A model generated the notes under the pieces. It made no database searches. It saw only the letters and a program-made list of their open reading frames with translations, and had not been told where the DNA came from. Positions 9,071 through 17,051 of a DNA stretch of 64,000 bases are shown here, in pieces; the stretch's first letter is position 1; every line of letters begins with the position of its first letter. Origin of the DNA: CAVPGP01 sp963704025 (lineage in GTDB: Bacteria; Actinomycetota; Thermoleophilia; Gaiellales; Gaiellaceae); contig CAVPGP010000001.1 in assembly GCA_963704025.1 (NCBI GenBank), positions 620,001 to 684,000 of the forward strand, given 5' to 3'. The position numbers were made by a program, and so were the translations under genes.

Positions 9071-9083
9071 CGCCAGAAGTGTA
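9071..9083 (-). promoter_or_regulatory. Leaderless-type promoter of the 9070-702 operon
   Basis: On the minus strand, TACACT at 9083-9078 lies 7 bases before the ATG at 9070, so transcription would begin at or next to the start codon. No clear -35 box or Shine-Dalgarno is visible. Confidence 0.5.
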
Positions 9084-9105
9084 AAGAGGGGTGGTGAAGG
9101 CGCTG

Positions 9106-9117
9106 TAAGCTCGCCGC
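9106..9117 (+). promoter_or_regulatory. Leaderless-type promoter of the 9118 glycosyltransferase
   Basis: TAAGCT at 9106-9111 is followed by 6 bases and the GTG at 9118. There is no Shine-Dalgarno. It faces away from the promoter of the 9070 operon within a 47-base gap. Confidence 0.45.
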
Positions 9118-10164
9118 GTGCTCGGGCTCCTGATGCTCACGCTCGTGCCGGGCGAGTCGGGCGGCAGCGAGACGTACGCCCGCGGGCTGGCGGAGGCGCT
9201 CGCCGCGCGCGGGCGCGTGGAGGCGACGGCGTTCGTGCCGCCGCTCGCGCCCGACGCGGCGGACGGCCTGCCGGCGGTCGTCGTCGACCGGTATGGGTCG
9301 CCGCAGGGGACGGTCTCACGGCTGCGCGCGATGGGCTCGGCGGCGCTCCGGCCCCACCTGCTCGGCCGCGAGGTCGATGCGGTGCATTACCCGCTGACGA
9401 TCCGGCTGCCGCGCGTGCGGGTTCCGTACGCGGTGACGCTGCACGACACGCAGCATCTCGACCTGCCGCAGCTCTTCTCCCGTGGCGAGCGGTTGTGGCG
9501 CTCGGTCGCCTATCGCCGTTCGGCGCAGGGCGCGCGGGTCGTGATCGTCCCCTCGGAGTTCGTGCGCGCCCGGGCCGTGTCGCAGCTCGGGCTCGACCCC
9601 GGACGGGTGCGCGCGGTCCATTGGGGGGTCGACCTCGACGAACTCACACCCGACGACGGGCCGCGCGAGCCGTTCCTGCTCTACCCGGCGCGGCCCTGGC
9701 CGCACAAGAACCACCAACGGCTCTACGAGGCGTTCGTGCTGCTGCGCGGCGCGCGGCCGCAGCTGCGGCTCGTGCTCACGGGGCACGGGGACTTCGGGCA
9801 GGTGCCGGAGGGCGTCGAGGTCCGCGGCCTCGTCCCGCGCGGCGAGCTGCTGGGTCTCTATCGCCGCGCTGCCGCGCTCGTCTTCCCGAGCCTCTACGAG
9901 GGTTTCGGCCAGCCTCCCCTCGAGGCGATGGCGTGCGGGTGCCCCGTCGCGGCCGCGAACGCGGCGGCGCTCCCGGAGGTGTGCGGCGACGCGGCCAGGC
10001 TCTTCGACCCGCACGACCCTCGCGCCATCGCCGCGGCGGTTGACGACGTCCTCGACGAGCCGGACGCATGGTCGCGCCGCGGCCTCGCGCACGCGCGGCG
10101 GTTCACGTGGGACCGTTCCGCCGAGGCGCACGAGGCTGTGTACAACGAGCTCCTCGCACGGTGA
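9118..10164 (+). CDS. Family 4 glycosyltransferase
   Basis: A 348-residue GT4 enzyme on the plus strand, alone in its direction. The N-terminus has LTLVPGESGGSETYARGLAE, and the donor domain has HKNHQRLYEAF and E-x7-E in EGFGQPPLEAMACGCPV. Translation likely starts at GTG 9118 on a leaderless message; ATG 9133 is the alternative. The gene converges on the methyltransferase at 10301 across a 136-base gap holding two copies of a palindrome. Sugar unknown. Confidence 0.87.
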   Translation: MLGLLMLTLVPGESGGSETYARGLAEALAARGRVEATAFVPPLAPDAADGLPAVVVDRYGSPQGTVSRLRAMGSAALRPHLLGREVDAVHYPLTIRLPRVRVPYAVTLHDTQHLDLPQLFSRGERLWRSVAYRRSAQGARVVIVPSEFVRARAVSQLGLDPGRVRAVHWGVDLDELTPDDGPREPFLLYPARPWPHKNHQRLYEAFVLLRGARPQLRLVLTGHGDFGQVPEGVEVRGLVPRGELLGLYRRAAALVFPSLYEGFGQPPLEAMACGCPVAAANAAALPEVCGDAARLFDPHDPRAIAAAVDDVLDEPDAWSRRGLAHARRFTWDRSAEAHEAVYNELLAR

Positions 10165-10179
10165 CGAGGCCCCCCCCAC

Positions 10180-10192
10180 TTGGTCAGACCAA
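10180..10192. repeat. Palindrome TTGGTCAGACCAA, copy 1
   Basis: A perfect 6+1+6 inverted repeat, 16 bases after the stop of the upstream glycosyltransferase gene. It fits the TNGTNNNACNA operator pattern of FadR-type GntR regulators, but it sits between two converging gene ends rather than at a start. Confidence 0.7.
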
Positions 10193-10254
10193 AGCGCAAG
10201 AAGGCGTAACAATTCGTCCCCACCTGAGCAACCATGCCGGTTTGCTCCGCACCC

Positions 10255-10269
10255 CTTGGTCAGACCAAG
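10255..10269. repeat. Palindrome CTTGGTCAGACCAAG, copy 2
   Basis: Second copy of the same palindrome, here 7+1+7, centred 76 bases from copy 1, about seven helical turns. It lies 31 bases before the end of the minus-strand methyltransferase gene. Confidence 0.7.
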
Positions 10270-10300
10270 TGTCACGGCGGCGTCACATCGTTTGCACAGG

Positions 10301-11038
10301 TCAGCCGCCGAGGCGGGCCCTGATGACGTCGACGTCCGGGGTCGACTCGTCGCGCATCCACGGCTGCAGGCCCTTCTTGAAGACGGCGAACGCAAAGAGG
10401 TTCGCCTGTTTCGGGAAGACCTTCGTCAGCAGCGTAAGCGGTCTCGCTGCCAGCTTGAAGACGCCGCGGCCGGACGCCTCGAGCACGGACACCGGCAGCT
10501 CGAGCTCGCGGAACCAGACGAACCGGTGGCGCGCATGCGGCGCCGCCGAGGCGATCGTCTTCTCGACCTCGCGCTCCGTCCAGCGATAGACGTAGTTCGG
10601 CGTCGCCGTGTTGCGCACCCCGCCGGACCGGAAGTCGTGCGCCGCGACCGCGGTCAGCTCATACTCGTCGACGACTCCGGCCCGCTGTGCGAGCCGCATC
10701 AGCGCCGAGTCGCGCGCCTCGAGCGCGAGGATGCCGCGGCGGGCGACTCGGTAAAGCTCGAGAACCGCTCTGTGCGGCGAGGCGCAATGGTGGAGCCCGG
10801 CGGAGACCACGGCCAGGTCGAACGAGCCGTCCTCGTACGAGAGCTCCTCCGCGTCTTGCCGCTCTTCGCCGGGCCCAGGAGAGAGGTTCGTGATCAGGAC
10901 GTCCGTGAAGCCAGCCGCGGCGAACGCCTCGCGGTCCGCCTCGCCGCCTGCGACCACGAGGACCTTCCATTCGCGCGCGACGAGCCCCTGCTCCAGGAGC
11001 TCGGCGAGCACGCGCCGGTAGAAGGCCTCACGTTCCAT
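10301..11038 (-). CDS. SAM-dependent methyltransferase (class I, type 11-like)
   Basis: A 245-residue predicted methyltransferase. The first part has a nucleotide-binding-like strand VLVVAGGEADREAF (a variant of the glycine-rich motif I), ITNLSP after beta-2, and DLAVVSAGLHHCASPHRAV, typical of type-11 methyltransferases. The C-terminal 80 residues (FKLAARPLTLLTKVFPKQAN) probably form a substrate lid. ATG at 11038 overlaps the stop of the upstream GT2 by 11 bases. It probably O-methylates a sugar of the polymer; this is inference from context. Confidence 0.78.
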   Translation of the reverse strand: MEREAFYRRVLAELLEQGLVAREWKVLVVAGGEADREAFAAAGFTDVLITNLSPGPGEERQDAEELSYEDGSFDLAVVSAGLHHCASPHRAVLELYRVARRGILALEARDSALMRLAQRAGVVDEYELTAVAAHDFRSGGVRNTATPNYVYRWTEREVEKTIASAAPHARHRFVWFRELELPVSVLEASGRGVFKLAARPLTLLTKVFPKQANLFAFAVFKKGLQPWMRDESTPDVDVIRARLGG

Positions 11039-11915
11039 TGCGAGGCCCCATCTTGCCGCGCCGGAAGTCGCGCCAGCCGGAGAGCACGGCGGCCACGGCG
11101 TCGCGGCGATTCGGGTTCTGCAGCGCGCGGAGCAGGTGCGAGCCGACGACGACGCCCCGTCGCAGCGCCCGCGCGCCTCGCGGCAGCGGCTCGTGCCGCT
11201 CGGCGACGGCCAGGGTGTTGCGCGTGTCGTAGTAGAGGTTCGTCGTCGAGGCGGCACCGCCGGTCGAGGCGGAGCCCCGGTGCCACACCTTCGCACCGGG
11301 CACGAAGACGACTGCGAAGCCGGCCTCGCGGATGCGCACGCACCAGTCGACGTCCTCGACGTACGCGAAGAGCCCCTCGTCCAGGAGTCCCGCCCGCTCG
11401 GCCGCCTCGCGCGAGACCGCCATCGCGGCGCCGGTCGCCCGGCCCACGTCGCGGAGCCGGTCGTACCGGCCCGTGTCCCGCTCGCCCCACCCCGTCTGGC
11501 GCCCGCCGTAGCCGCGCCGCAGGTTCACCTCGCCGCCCGCGTACATCAGCACGTCGGGCGGCTCCTCGAAGTACACCTTGCAGGCGAGGACGCCTGCGTC
11601 GGGCCGTCCGCGCGCCGCCACCTCGAGCGCGGCAGGGAGGCCGGGGTCGACCCACGCGTCGTTGTTCAGCAGCAGCAGCCAGTCGGCGCCTCGCTCGAGC
11701 CCCCGGCGCAGGCCGATGTTCGAGCCGCCGGCGAACCCGAGGTTCGCGCCAGTGCGGATCAGCTCCGCCTCCGGGAAGCGGCGCTCGACCTCGAGATCCG
11801 ATCCGTCGGTGGAGCCGTTGTCGACGACGATCGTCTCGATCGCCGCAGCCTGCAGCGACTCGAGCGCGCGCGGCGTGTCCTCGCCGCCGTTCCAGTTGAG
11901 GACGACCGCGATCAG
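11028..11915 (-). CDS. Family 2 glycosyltransferase (rhamnosyltransferase-like), probable CTG start
   Basis: A 295-residue GT2 enzyme. It begins IAVVLNWNGGEDTPRALESL, has VVDNGSTDGS near residue 35, the donor motif LLLNNDAWVDPG near 85, and a YVEDVDWCVRIREAGF acidic motif near 200. No ATG, GTG or TTG lies near the family start. The only suitable codon is CTG at 11915, sharing a CTGA with the TGA of the upstream methyltransferase gene. No Shine-Dalgarno is seen there, so re-initiation is the likely route. The donor could be dTDP-rhamnose by family resemblance. Confidence 0.83.
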   Translation of the reverse strand: MIAVVLNWNGGEDTPRALESLQAAAIETIVVDNGSTDGSDLEVERRFPEAELIRTGANLGFAGGSNIGLRRGLERGADWLLLLNNDAWVDPGLPAALEVAARGRPDAGVLACKVYFEEPPDVLMYAGGEVNLRRGYGGRQTGWGERDTGRYDRLRDVGRATGAAMAVSREAAERAGLLDEGLFAYVEDVDWCVRIREAGFAVVFVPGAKVWHRGSASTGGAASTTNLYYDTRNTLAVAERHEPLPRGARALRRGVVVGSHLLRALQNPNRRDAVAAVLSGWRDFRRGKMGPRNGT

Positions 11916-12634
11916 GAGCGTGTGAAGTGGGCGATCGAGCCGGCGTTCGCCCGGCGGGTGAACGCAGCGCCCCGCTCGACCTCGCCGGCGACCTGGACGA
12001 CGCCCGGGTAATGGTTGCCGTAGCCGCCGGTGTCGACCGCGTCGTGGAACAGCAGATGGCCGCCGGGCGCGACGTGCTCGCGCCAGCGCTCGAAGTCGGC
12101 GCGCGCGCCCTCGTACGTGTGGTCGCCGTCCACGAAGACGAGCCCGGCGGGCCGCGGGGGCGGCTCGGCGGTGCGCGAGTCGCCAACGACGAGGTGCACC
12201 CGATCCGTGAGGCCGTAGCGGTCGAGGGCCGTCCGGAGCTCCGCGTCGAGCTGCCAGCCCGGCATGTCCGGCCGCAGCGCGACGTGCAGGTCGTACGACC
12301 AGAGCTCGGCGTCGGGGTGCATCGCGGAGGCGAGCAGCAGCGTGCTGCCGCCCTTGAAGCGGCCGATCTCGACGATCGGCTGCGGGCCGAGGTCGCGTGC
12401 GAGTCGGAAGAGGAGGCCCGCCTCGTCGATCTGCAGCGAGGCGATCCCGTGGCTGAGCTGGTTGCTGGAGAAGAGGAACGTCAGATCCTCGAGGCCGTGG
12501 ATCGACTCCGGCCACCGGTCGACTCCGGTGTAGCGTGCCGCGCCCGGGTCGCGCAGCACCGCCGCGTGAACCAGGTTCTTGCCGACGGACGTGCGGCCGG
12601 CGCGGAAAATGGCGTCCTTCAGGCGCTCGCGCAC
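11912..12634 (-). CDS. SAM-dependent methyltransferase, CmcI/type-24-like
   Basis: A 240-residue class I methyltransferase. IVEIGRFKGGSTLLLASAM near residue 85 is motif I, VFVDGDHTYEGARAD near 165 carries the Asp-x-Asp-His of metal-dependent sugar O-methyltransferases, and PGGHLLFHDAVDTGG follows. The family methylates sugar hydroxyls in antibiotics and polysaccharides. GTG at 12634 lies 7 bases after a TAGAGT hexamer and lacks a Shine-Dalgarno, so this looks like a leaderless operon head for the genes down to 10301. Confidence 0.85.
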   Translation of the reverse strand: MRERLKDAIFRAGRTSVGKNLVHAAVLRDPGAARYTGVDRWPESIHGLEDLTFLFSSNQLSHGIASLQIDEAGLLFRLARDLGPQPIVEIGRFKGGSTLLLASAMHPDAELWSYDLHVALRPDMPGWQLDAELRTALDRYGLTDRVHLVVGDSRTAEPPPRPAGLVFVDGDHTYEGARADFERWREHVAPGGHLLFHDAVDTGGYGNHYPGVVQVAGEVERGAAFTRRANAGSIAHFTRS

Positions 12635-12647
12635 GGGGGCAACTCTA
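12635..12647 (-). promoter_or_regulatory. Leaderless-type promoter of the 12634-10301 operon
   Basis: TAGAGT at 12647-12642 (minus strand) followed by 7 bases and GTG 12634. No -35 box is obvious. Confidence 0.45.
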
Positions 12648-12685
12648 GAGGCTTGATGGAAATTGGCGCGCCGCCGGGGGCGTCG

Positions 12686-12699
12686 CAGACCAAGTGGGG
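12686..12699. repeat. Half-site related to the 10.2 kb palindromes
   Basis: CAGACCAAGTGGGG matches, in reverse orientation, the CCCCACTTGGTC of copy 1 (12 identical bases) and the CAGACCAAGTG of copy 2. Here the left arm of the palindrome is missing. Confidence 0.5.
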
Positions 12700-12702
12700 C
12701 AC

Positions 12703-12751
12703 CACGAGCGGACGCGGTGCGTAGCAGCGCTACGTGCCGCGGCCGTTCGTG
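12703..12751. repeat. Long imperfect inverted repeat (23-base arms, AGC loop)
   Basis: Positions 12703-12725 pair with 12729-12751 around a 3-base AGC loop. The inner 12 pairs are continuous if two G-T wobbles are allowed; the outer arm has one wobble and one mismatch. It lies between the end of the flippase gene (12809) and the start of the methyltransferase operon (12634), so on the minus strand it could terminate flippase transcription, though no T-tract follows. Confidence 0.6.
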
Positions 12752-12808
12752 CTGATCCCGCGCCGTGTGTGCGGCGCCATCCGGCCCGCGAGAATTTCAC
12801 GTCAAGCC

Positions 12809-14266
12809 TCAGTGAAGCGCCCGCAGGTACTCCCACGCCGCCCGCAACCCCAGCGGGCGCGCGGCGAGCAGCAGCGCCGTGTAGAGCACGAGCCCGAGGG
12901 CGGCGGCAGGCCAGCCTCCGACGAGCGCGCCGAAGAGCCCGAAGGCGATCGCGCCTGCCCCGACCTCGACCGCCGCGAGCCGCGCCACCCCGGCGGCGAC
13001 CAGCTCGGCAGCGCGCCGCGAGAGCGCCCACATCAGCACTCCCAGCGCGAGGCCCGTCGAGACCGCGAGCGACAGCACCAGCCCGCGCAGCTCGAGCCAG
13101 CTCGAGAGCAGCCATGCCAGCGGCACCTGCAGAAGCGGAAGCGCGATCGCCAGGGCGACGAGCACGCGCGGCGGCTCGAGCACGAAGAGCAGCGGATAGG
13201 TCAGCGTCAGCGCGATCGAGACGAGCATCCACGGCGCCGTCCAGACGACGAGCCGGGCGAGGTCGTGCGACACGTCCCCCGCGAACGAGTCGCCGAGCAC
13301 CGCGTGGACGACGCGCGCGCCGACGAGAGCGAAGACGCCCACGCCGGCCACGATCGGAGCGAGCGAGAGCCACGACATGTGGACGACATGGCCCGCCGCC
13401 GTCTCCGGCGTCAGCCCACGGCGCGTCAGCGGCGCCGACGAGACGAGCCCGAGCGCCGACGCCGTCGCGGCGACGAGCGACGAGCCGATGAAGTACGCGT
13501 AGCCGAGCTCGGTCGCGTCGCCGGTGCCGAGGCCGACGGCGAATGCGTTCGCGATCAGGAAGAGCGCCTGCAGCGCGACCGGCAGCGCCACGCCCTTGGC
13601 GAGGAGCTCGAGGCGCCGCCCGGCGCCCGAGAGGCCGGCGAGCCGCGGCCGCGCGGCCGCACCGAGAATCCCAGCCGTCAGCAGACCGTTGACCACGAGG
13701 CCCCAGGCGAGCGAGACGACGCCGTGCGAGCGGAACGCCGCGAACACCGCGAGCCCGGCAAGGGCGCCGACCGCGTACGCCGCCGCGGCGCGCCCGTACG
13801 AGTTTCGGGCGGCGAGCGCAGAGGCGAGCAGCGCCGCGTAGAGCTGCAACGCGCCGGCGGCCACCATCCACGGGAGCCCCTCGGCAAACGCGTCCGCCGT
13901 TGGGCCGCGGCTGGTGACGGCGTCGCCCAGAGGCCGGGCGAGGACGACGGCGAGGATCACGAGGGGTGCCGCGACGAGGGAGAGCGCGGCCACCTGCCGG
14001 CCGAGCTCGTCGCCGAGCCGGCCTTCGACCTCCGCCCTCGTCAGCGGCGGCAGCGTCACGATCCGGAAGGAGGCCGCCGCGAGGGTCAGCACGAGGTACA
14101 CCGCGTACGCGAGGAAGAATCCGTCGGTCCGGTCGCCGCGCCCGAACTCGCGCGCGAGCAGGATGCCGCCGGCCGCGGCGGAGGCCGTGACGATCACCGT
14201 GGAGAGGCCGGTCTGGACCCCGCTGGAGAGCGTTGTCCACCGGGCCGAGTCGGTAGCCTGTGCCAC
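12809..14266 (-). CDS. MurJ-like lipid flippase (MOP superfamily)
   Basis: A 485-residue polytopic protein with about 13-14 hydrophobic helices and no long soluble domain. The first segments (LSTVIVTASAAAGGILLAREFGR in part, then DGFFLAYAVY) fit MurJ/Wzx proteins of the MOP superfamily, which flip undecaprenyl-diphosphate-linked oligosaccharides. The length is close to the usual 480-530. GTG 14266 follows TAGGCT by 6 bases. It is followed on its own strand by the long inverted repeat at 12703-12751, so it may be a single-gene unit. Which lipid-linked unit it moves is not known. Confidence 0.78.
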   Translation of the reverse strand: MAQATDSARWTTLSSGVQTGLSTVIVTASAAAGGILLAREFGRGDRTDGFFLAYAVYLVLTLAAASFRIVTLPPLTRAEVEGRLGDELGRQVAALSLVAAPLVILAVVLARPLGDAVTSRGPTADAFAEGLPWMVAAGALQLYAALLASALAARNSYGRAAAAYAVGALAGLAVFAAFRSHGVVSLAWGLVVNGLLTAGILGAAARPRLAGLSGAGRRLELLAKGVALPVALQALFLIANAFAVGLGTGDATELGYAYFIGSSLVAATASALGLVSSAPLTRRGLTPETAAGHVVHMSWLSLAPIVAGVGVFALVGARVVHAVLGDSFAGDVSHDLARLVVWTAPWMLVSIALTLTYPLLFVLEPPRVLVALAIALPLLQVPLAWLLSSWLELRGLVLSLAVSTGLALGVLMWALSRRAAELVAAGVARLAAVEVGAGAIAFGLFGALVGGWPAAALGLVLYTALLLAARPLGLRAAWEYLRALH

Positions 14267-14278
14267 GCAGCAAGCCTA
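14267..14278 (-). promoter_or_regulatory. Leaderless-type promoter of the flippase gene
   Basis: TAGGCT at 14278-14273 (minus strand), 6 bases before GTG 14266. The opposite strand carries TAGCCT at 14254-14259, a possible -10 for the plus-strand dehydratase at 14299. Confidence 0.4.
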
Positions 14279-14298
14279 GAGAGGCAGCAAGACCGAGC

Positions 14299-15441
14299 GT
14301 GTCGAACGAGTCTCCCATCTGGTCGCCGCAGGACGTCGCGGACCTCAGGTCCAACTTCGGCGACGTGTACGCCGCGCGCACGGTCTTGATCACCGGCGCG
14401 GACGGCTTCATGGGCTCGCATCTCACCGACGCGCTGGTCGAGATCGGGGCGAACGTCGTCGCCTTCGTGCGGGCGACGTCGAGCGGCGCGCTCAACAACA
14501 TCGGGCACCTGAAGGGTCGCGTCCGCATCGTCTTCGCCGACCTGACGGACAAGACGTCCGTCGACTACCTCGTCCGCGACCTGCTACAGGCTCCCGACCG
14601 GCCGTACCTCTTCCACCTCGGCGCGCAGGCGCACGTCGGCGAGTCGTGGCACCGCCCTTACGAAACGGTGATGGCGAACACAGTCGGCACGCTGAACCTG
14701 CTCCAGTCGGTCGTCGACCACGGCCTCGAGCTGGAGAAGTTCGACACGGCCGGCACCTCGGAGGAGTACGGCAACGTGCGCGAGTCCGTCGCGCACCACC
14801 ACGACTTCGACGACGCGGGCAGCTTGATCCTGCACGAGCGCTCGCCCATCAACCCGAAGTCGATCTACGCGACCGCCAAGGTCGCCGCGGACTTCCTGAC
14901 CATGAACTACCACGACGCGTTCGGCGTCCCCGGGGTCGTCACGCGCATGTTCAACAACTACGGCCCGCGCCAGAACCCGCGGTACGTCACGGGCACGATC
15001 GTCACGCAGGCGCTGAGCCGGCCCGAGATCCTGCTCGGCGCGCTCGAGCCGCTGCGCGATTTCTGCTTCTGCACCGACGGCGTGCGGGGCCACCTGACCG
15101 TTGCGGCGCACGGCGTCCCCGGCGACGTCTACGTCTACGGCCAGGGCGAGAACATCTCAATGCAGGACTGGTCCGACCTGATCCTGCGCGTGGGCCGGGA
15201 GCAGGGCTTCTGGGGCGACGATCGCAGGATCGTCACCGACGAGAGCCGCCTGCGGCCCGGCGTCACGGACGTGATGGCCCTGCGCGTCGGCTACGAGAAG
15301 CTCCACGCCGAGACGGGCTGGGAGCCGCGGGTCAGCTGGGAGGAGGGCGTGCTGCGGACGATCCGCTGGTACGCAGAGAACCGCGACCGCTGGCTCGGAC
15401 GGGTCGACTGGCTGACGCCGGAGCGCGAGCCCGCACAATGA
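14299..15441 (+). CDS. NAD-dependent sugar dehydratase/epimerase, GDP-mannose 4,6-dehydratase-like
   Basis: A 380-residue extended SDR enzyme. GADGFMGSHLTDAL near residue 35 is the glycine-rich NAD loop, GTSEEYG near 155 holds the catalytic Thr/Ser, and SIYATAKVAADF near 190 gives the Tyr-x3-Lys pair. MFNNYGPRQNPRYVTGTIV is the usual substrate region. The next gene is a GDP-fucose-synthase-like epimerase/reductase joined by ATGA, so the pair may make GDP-fucose or a similar 6-deoxy sugar, although the sequence does not exclude another dehydratase of this class. GTG 14299 is preferred over an in-frame GTG at 14260, which lies inside the divergent flippase gene. Confidence 0.8.
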   Translation: MSNESPIWSPQDVADLRSNFGDVYAARTVLITGADGFMGSHLTDALVEIGANVVAFVRATSSGALNNIGHLKGRVRIVFADLTDKTSVDYLVRDLLQAPDRPYLFHLGAQAHVGESWHRPYETVMANTVGTLNLLQSVVDHGLELEKFDTAGTSEEYGNVRESVAHHHDFDDAGSLILHERSPINPKSIYATAKVAADFLTMNYHDAFGVPGVVTRMFNNYGPRQNPRYVTGTIVTQALSRPEILLGALEPLRDFCFCTDGVRGHLTVAAHGVPGDVYVYGQGENISMQDWSDLILRVGREQGFWGDDRRIVTDESRLRPGVTDVMALRVGYEKLHAETGWEPRVSWEEGVLRTIRWYAENRDRWLGRVDWLTPEREPAQ

Positions 15442-16352
15442 ACGTCCTCGTGACGGGCGGCTCGGGCTTCCTCGGCTCGCACCTCGTCGAGCGCCTGGAG
15501 GAGCAGGGCGCACAGGTGACGATCCCGCGCAGCGCCCAGTACGACCTGCGCCGCGAGGACGACGTGGCGCGGCTCTTCGACGACGCGCAGCCCGAGGTCG
15601 TCTACCACCTCGCCGCCCTGGCGGGCGGCATCGGCGCGAACCGGGCCGAGCCGGGGCGCTTCTGGTACGAGAACCTCCTCATGGGCGCGTACGTGCTCGA
15701 GCAGAGCCGGCTCGGCGGCGTCGAGAAGCTCGTCACGCTCGGGACGATCTGCGAGTACCCGAAGAACACGCCGGTCCCCTTCCGCGAGGAGGACCTCTGG
15801 AACGGCTACCCCGAGGAGACGAACGCGCCGTACGGGATCGCGAAGAAGACGCACCTCGTCGGCGGGCAGGCGTATCGCGACCAGTACGGGCTGAACGTGA
15901 TCCACCTGCTGCCGGTGAACCTCTACGGACCGCGCGACAACTTCGACCTCGAGACCTCGCACGTGATCCCGGCGCTGATCCGCAAGATGTCAGAGCGGGG
16001 CGGCCGGATCGAGCTCTGGGGCGACGGGACGCCCACGCGGGAGTTCCTCTACGTCGACGACGCGGTCGAGGGGATCGCGCTCGCCGGCGCGCGCTACGAC
16101 GGCGCCGAGCCGGTCAACCTGGGCTCGGGCGAGGAGATCTCCATCCGCGACCTCGCGGAGCTCGTGGGAGAGCTGACCGGATTCGAGGGCGAGATCGTCT
16201 GGGACGAGTCGAAGCCGAACGGCCAGCCGCGCCGGCAGCTGGACGTCACACGCGCCGCGGAGCTCTTCGGGTTCCGGGCGCGGACGCCGCTCAGAGCGGG
16301 GCTCGAGCGGACGATCGCCTGGTACCGGCAGCGTGCCGGTGTGCCGGCCTGA
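15438..16352 (+). CDS. NAD-dependent epimerase/reductase, GDP-L-fucose synthase-like
   Basis: A 304-residue extended SDR. NVLVTGGSGFLGSHLVERL is the cofactor loop. The segment GGIGANRAEPGRFWYENL and the GTICEYPKNTPVPFREEDLW stretch closely follow GDP-L-fucose synthase (WcaG/Fcl), and APYGIAKKTH gives Tyr-x3-Lys. ATG 15438 overlaps the preceding stop in ATGA. Family members epimerise and reduce GDP-4-keto-6-deoxymannose. Length is close to the usual 310-320. Confidence 0.82.
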   Translation: MNVLVTGGSGFLGSHLVERLEEQGAQVTIPRSAQYDLRREDDVARLFDDAQPEVVYHLAALAGGIGANRAEPGRFWYENLLMGAYVLEQSRLGGVEKLVTLGTICEYPKNTPVPFREEDLWNGYPEETNAPYGIAKKTHLVGGQAYRDQYGLNVIHLLPVNLYGPRDNFDLETSHVIPALIRKMSERGGRIELWGDGTPTREFLYVDDAVEGIALAGARYDGAEPVNLGSGEEISIRDLAELVGELTGFEGEIVWDESKPNGQPRRQLDVTRAAELFGFRARTPLRAGLERTIAWYRQRAGVPA

Positions 16353-16355
16353 CGC

Positions 16356-17051
16356 GTGCTCGCGGTCCTCGTTCTCGTGGAGTGGGCGATTCAGGTCCTC
16401 GTCGCCGTTCGGCAGGGCTCAGGCGGCGCGTTCGCCGTCCTCGTCGCGCTCGCGCTTTCTCCGCTCGCGGTTGTCGCGACGGCGCGCATCGGCGAGCGGC
16501 TCGCCGGGCCGCGCTACGGGATCGCGTCCGGTGCGGCGTTCGTGCTCCTCCCGCCGGCGGGCTCGCTCTACTTCCTCGACGCGTATGACCATGTGTGGTC
16601 GCACGACGTCCTGCCGCATCTGCTCGGGCTGCGCGGGACCTCCACGTACGCCCTGACCGTTCTGCTGGCCGTGGCGGCCGCAGGCCTTCCCCGCACGGTG
16701 CTCGCGGTCGCGGGGATCGTAGCTCTGGCGGTCGCGTTCGCCGTCTGGAGCCTCGCGGCGCTCGGGGACGTGAAGCGCGACCTGCACGAGACCGGCTGGA
16801 GCGTCGGCCTGCTGGAGTGGCTGCCGCTCGCCGGCGCGCTCGGCGCCGTGCTCCGCTCGCGCCGGCTCGGCGTCGCGCTCCTTGGCTGGCTGGGATTCTT
16901 CGTCCTCCGCGCCGCCGGGCGAACCTACGCGGACGGCTCCTTCTGGATCGCCCTCGAGCCGGCGCTGCCCGCGGCCGCGGTGCTCGTCGCCTCGGTCGGC
17001 CTGCTGGTCCCGCCGTTCACGGAGCGGGCGGCGGCCGCCCGAGCGAGCTGA
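16356..17051 (+). CDS. Small polytopic membrane protein
   Basis: A 231-residue protein with about six hydrophobic segments and no recognised motif. A loop reading LYFLDAYDHVWSHDVLPHLLG contains several acidic residues and His, reminiscent of the acidic outer loops of GT-C enzymes, but the protein is too short for that family. GTG 16356 comes 3 bases after the stop of the fucose-synthase-like gene, so it is the last gene of that operon. Its 3' end overlaps the converging DUF2304 gene by 35 bases. Function unknown. Confidence 0.6.
   Translation: MLAVLVLVEWAIQVLVAVRQGSGGAFAVLVALALSPLAVVATARIGERLAGPRYGIASGAAFVLLPPAGSLYFLDAYDHVWSHDVLPHLLGLRGTSTYALTVLLAVAAAGLPRTVLAVAGIVALAVAFAVWSLAALGDVKRDLHETGWSVGLLEWLPLAGALGAVLRSRRLGVALLGWLGFFVLRAAGRTYADGSFWIALEPALPAAAVLVASVGLLVPPFTERAAAARAS

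Noticed and set aside
10165..10300. The TTGGTCAGACCAA palindromes as an intrinsic terminator
   Set aside because: A 6-7 bp stem with a 1-base centre cannot form a stable hairpin loop, and no T-run follows on either strand.
14260..14298. GTG 14260 as the start of the dehydratase
   Set aside because: It would begin inside the divergent flippase start and add 13 residues without family similarity; GTG 14299 agrees better with the protein's opening MSNESPIW.
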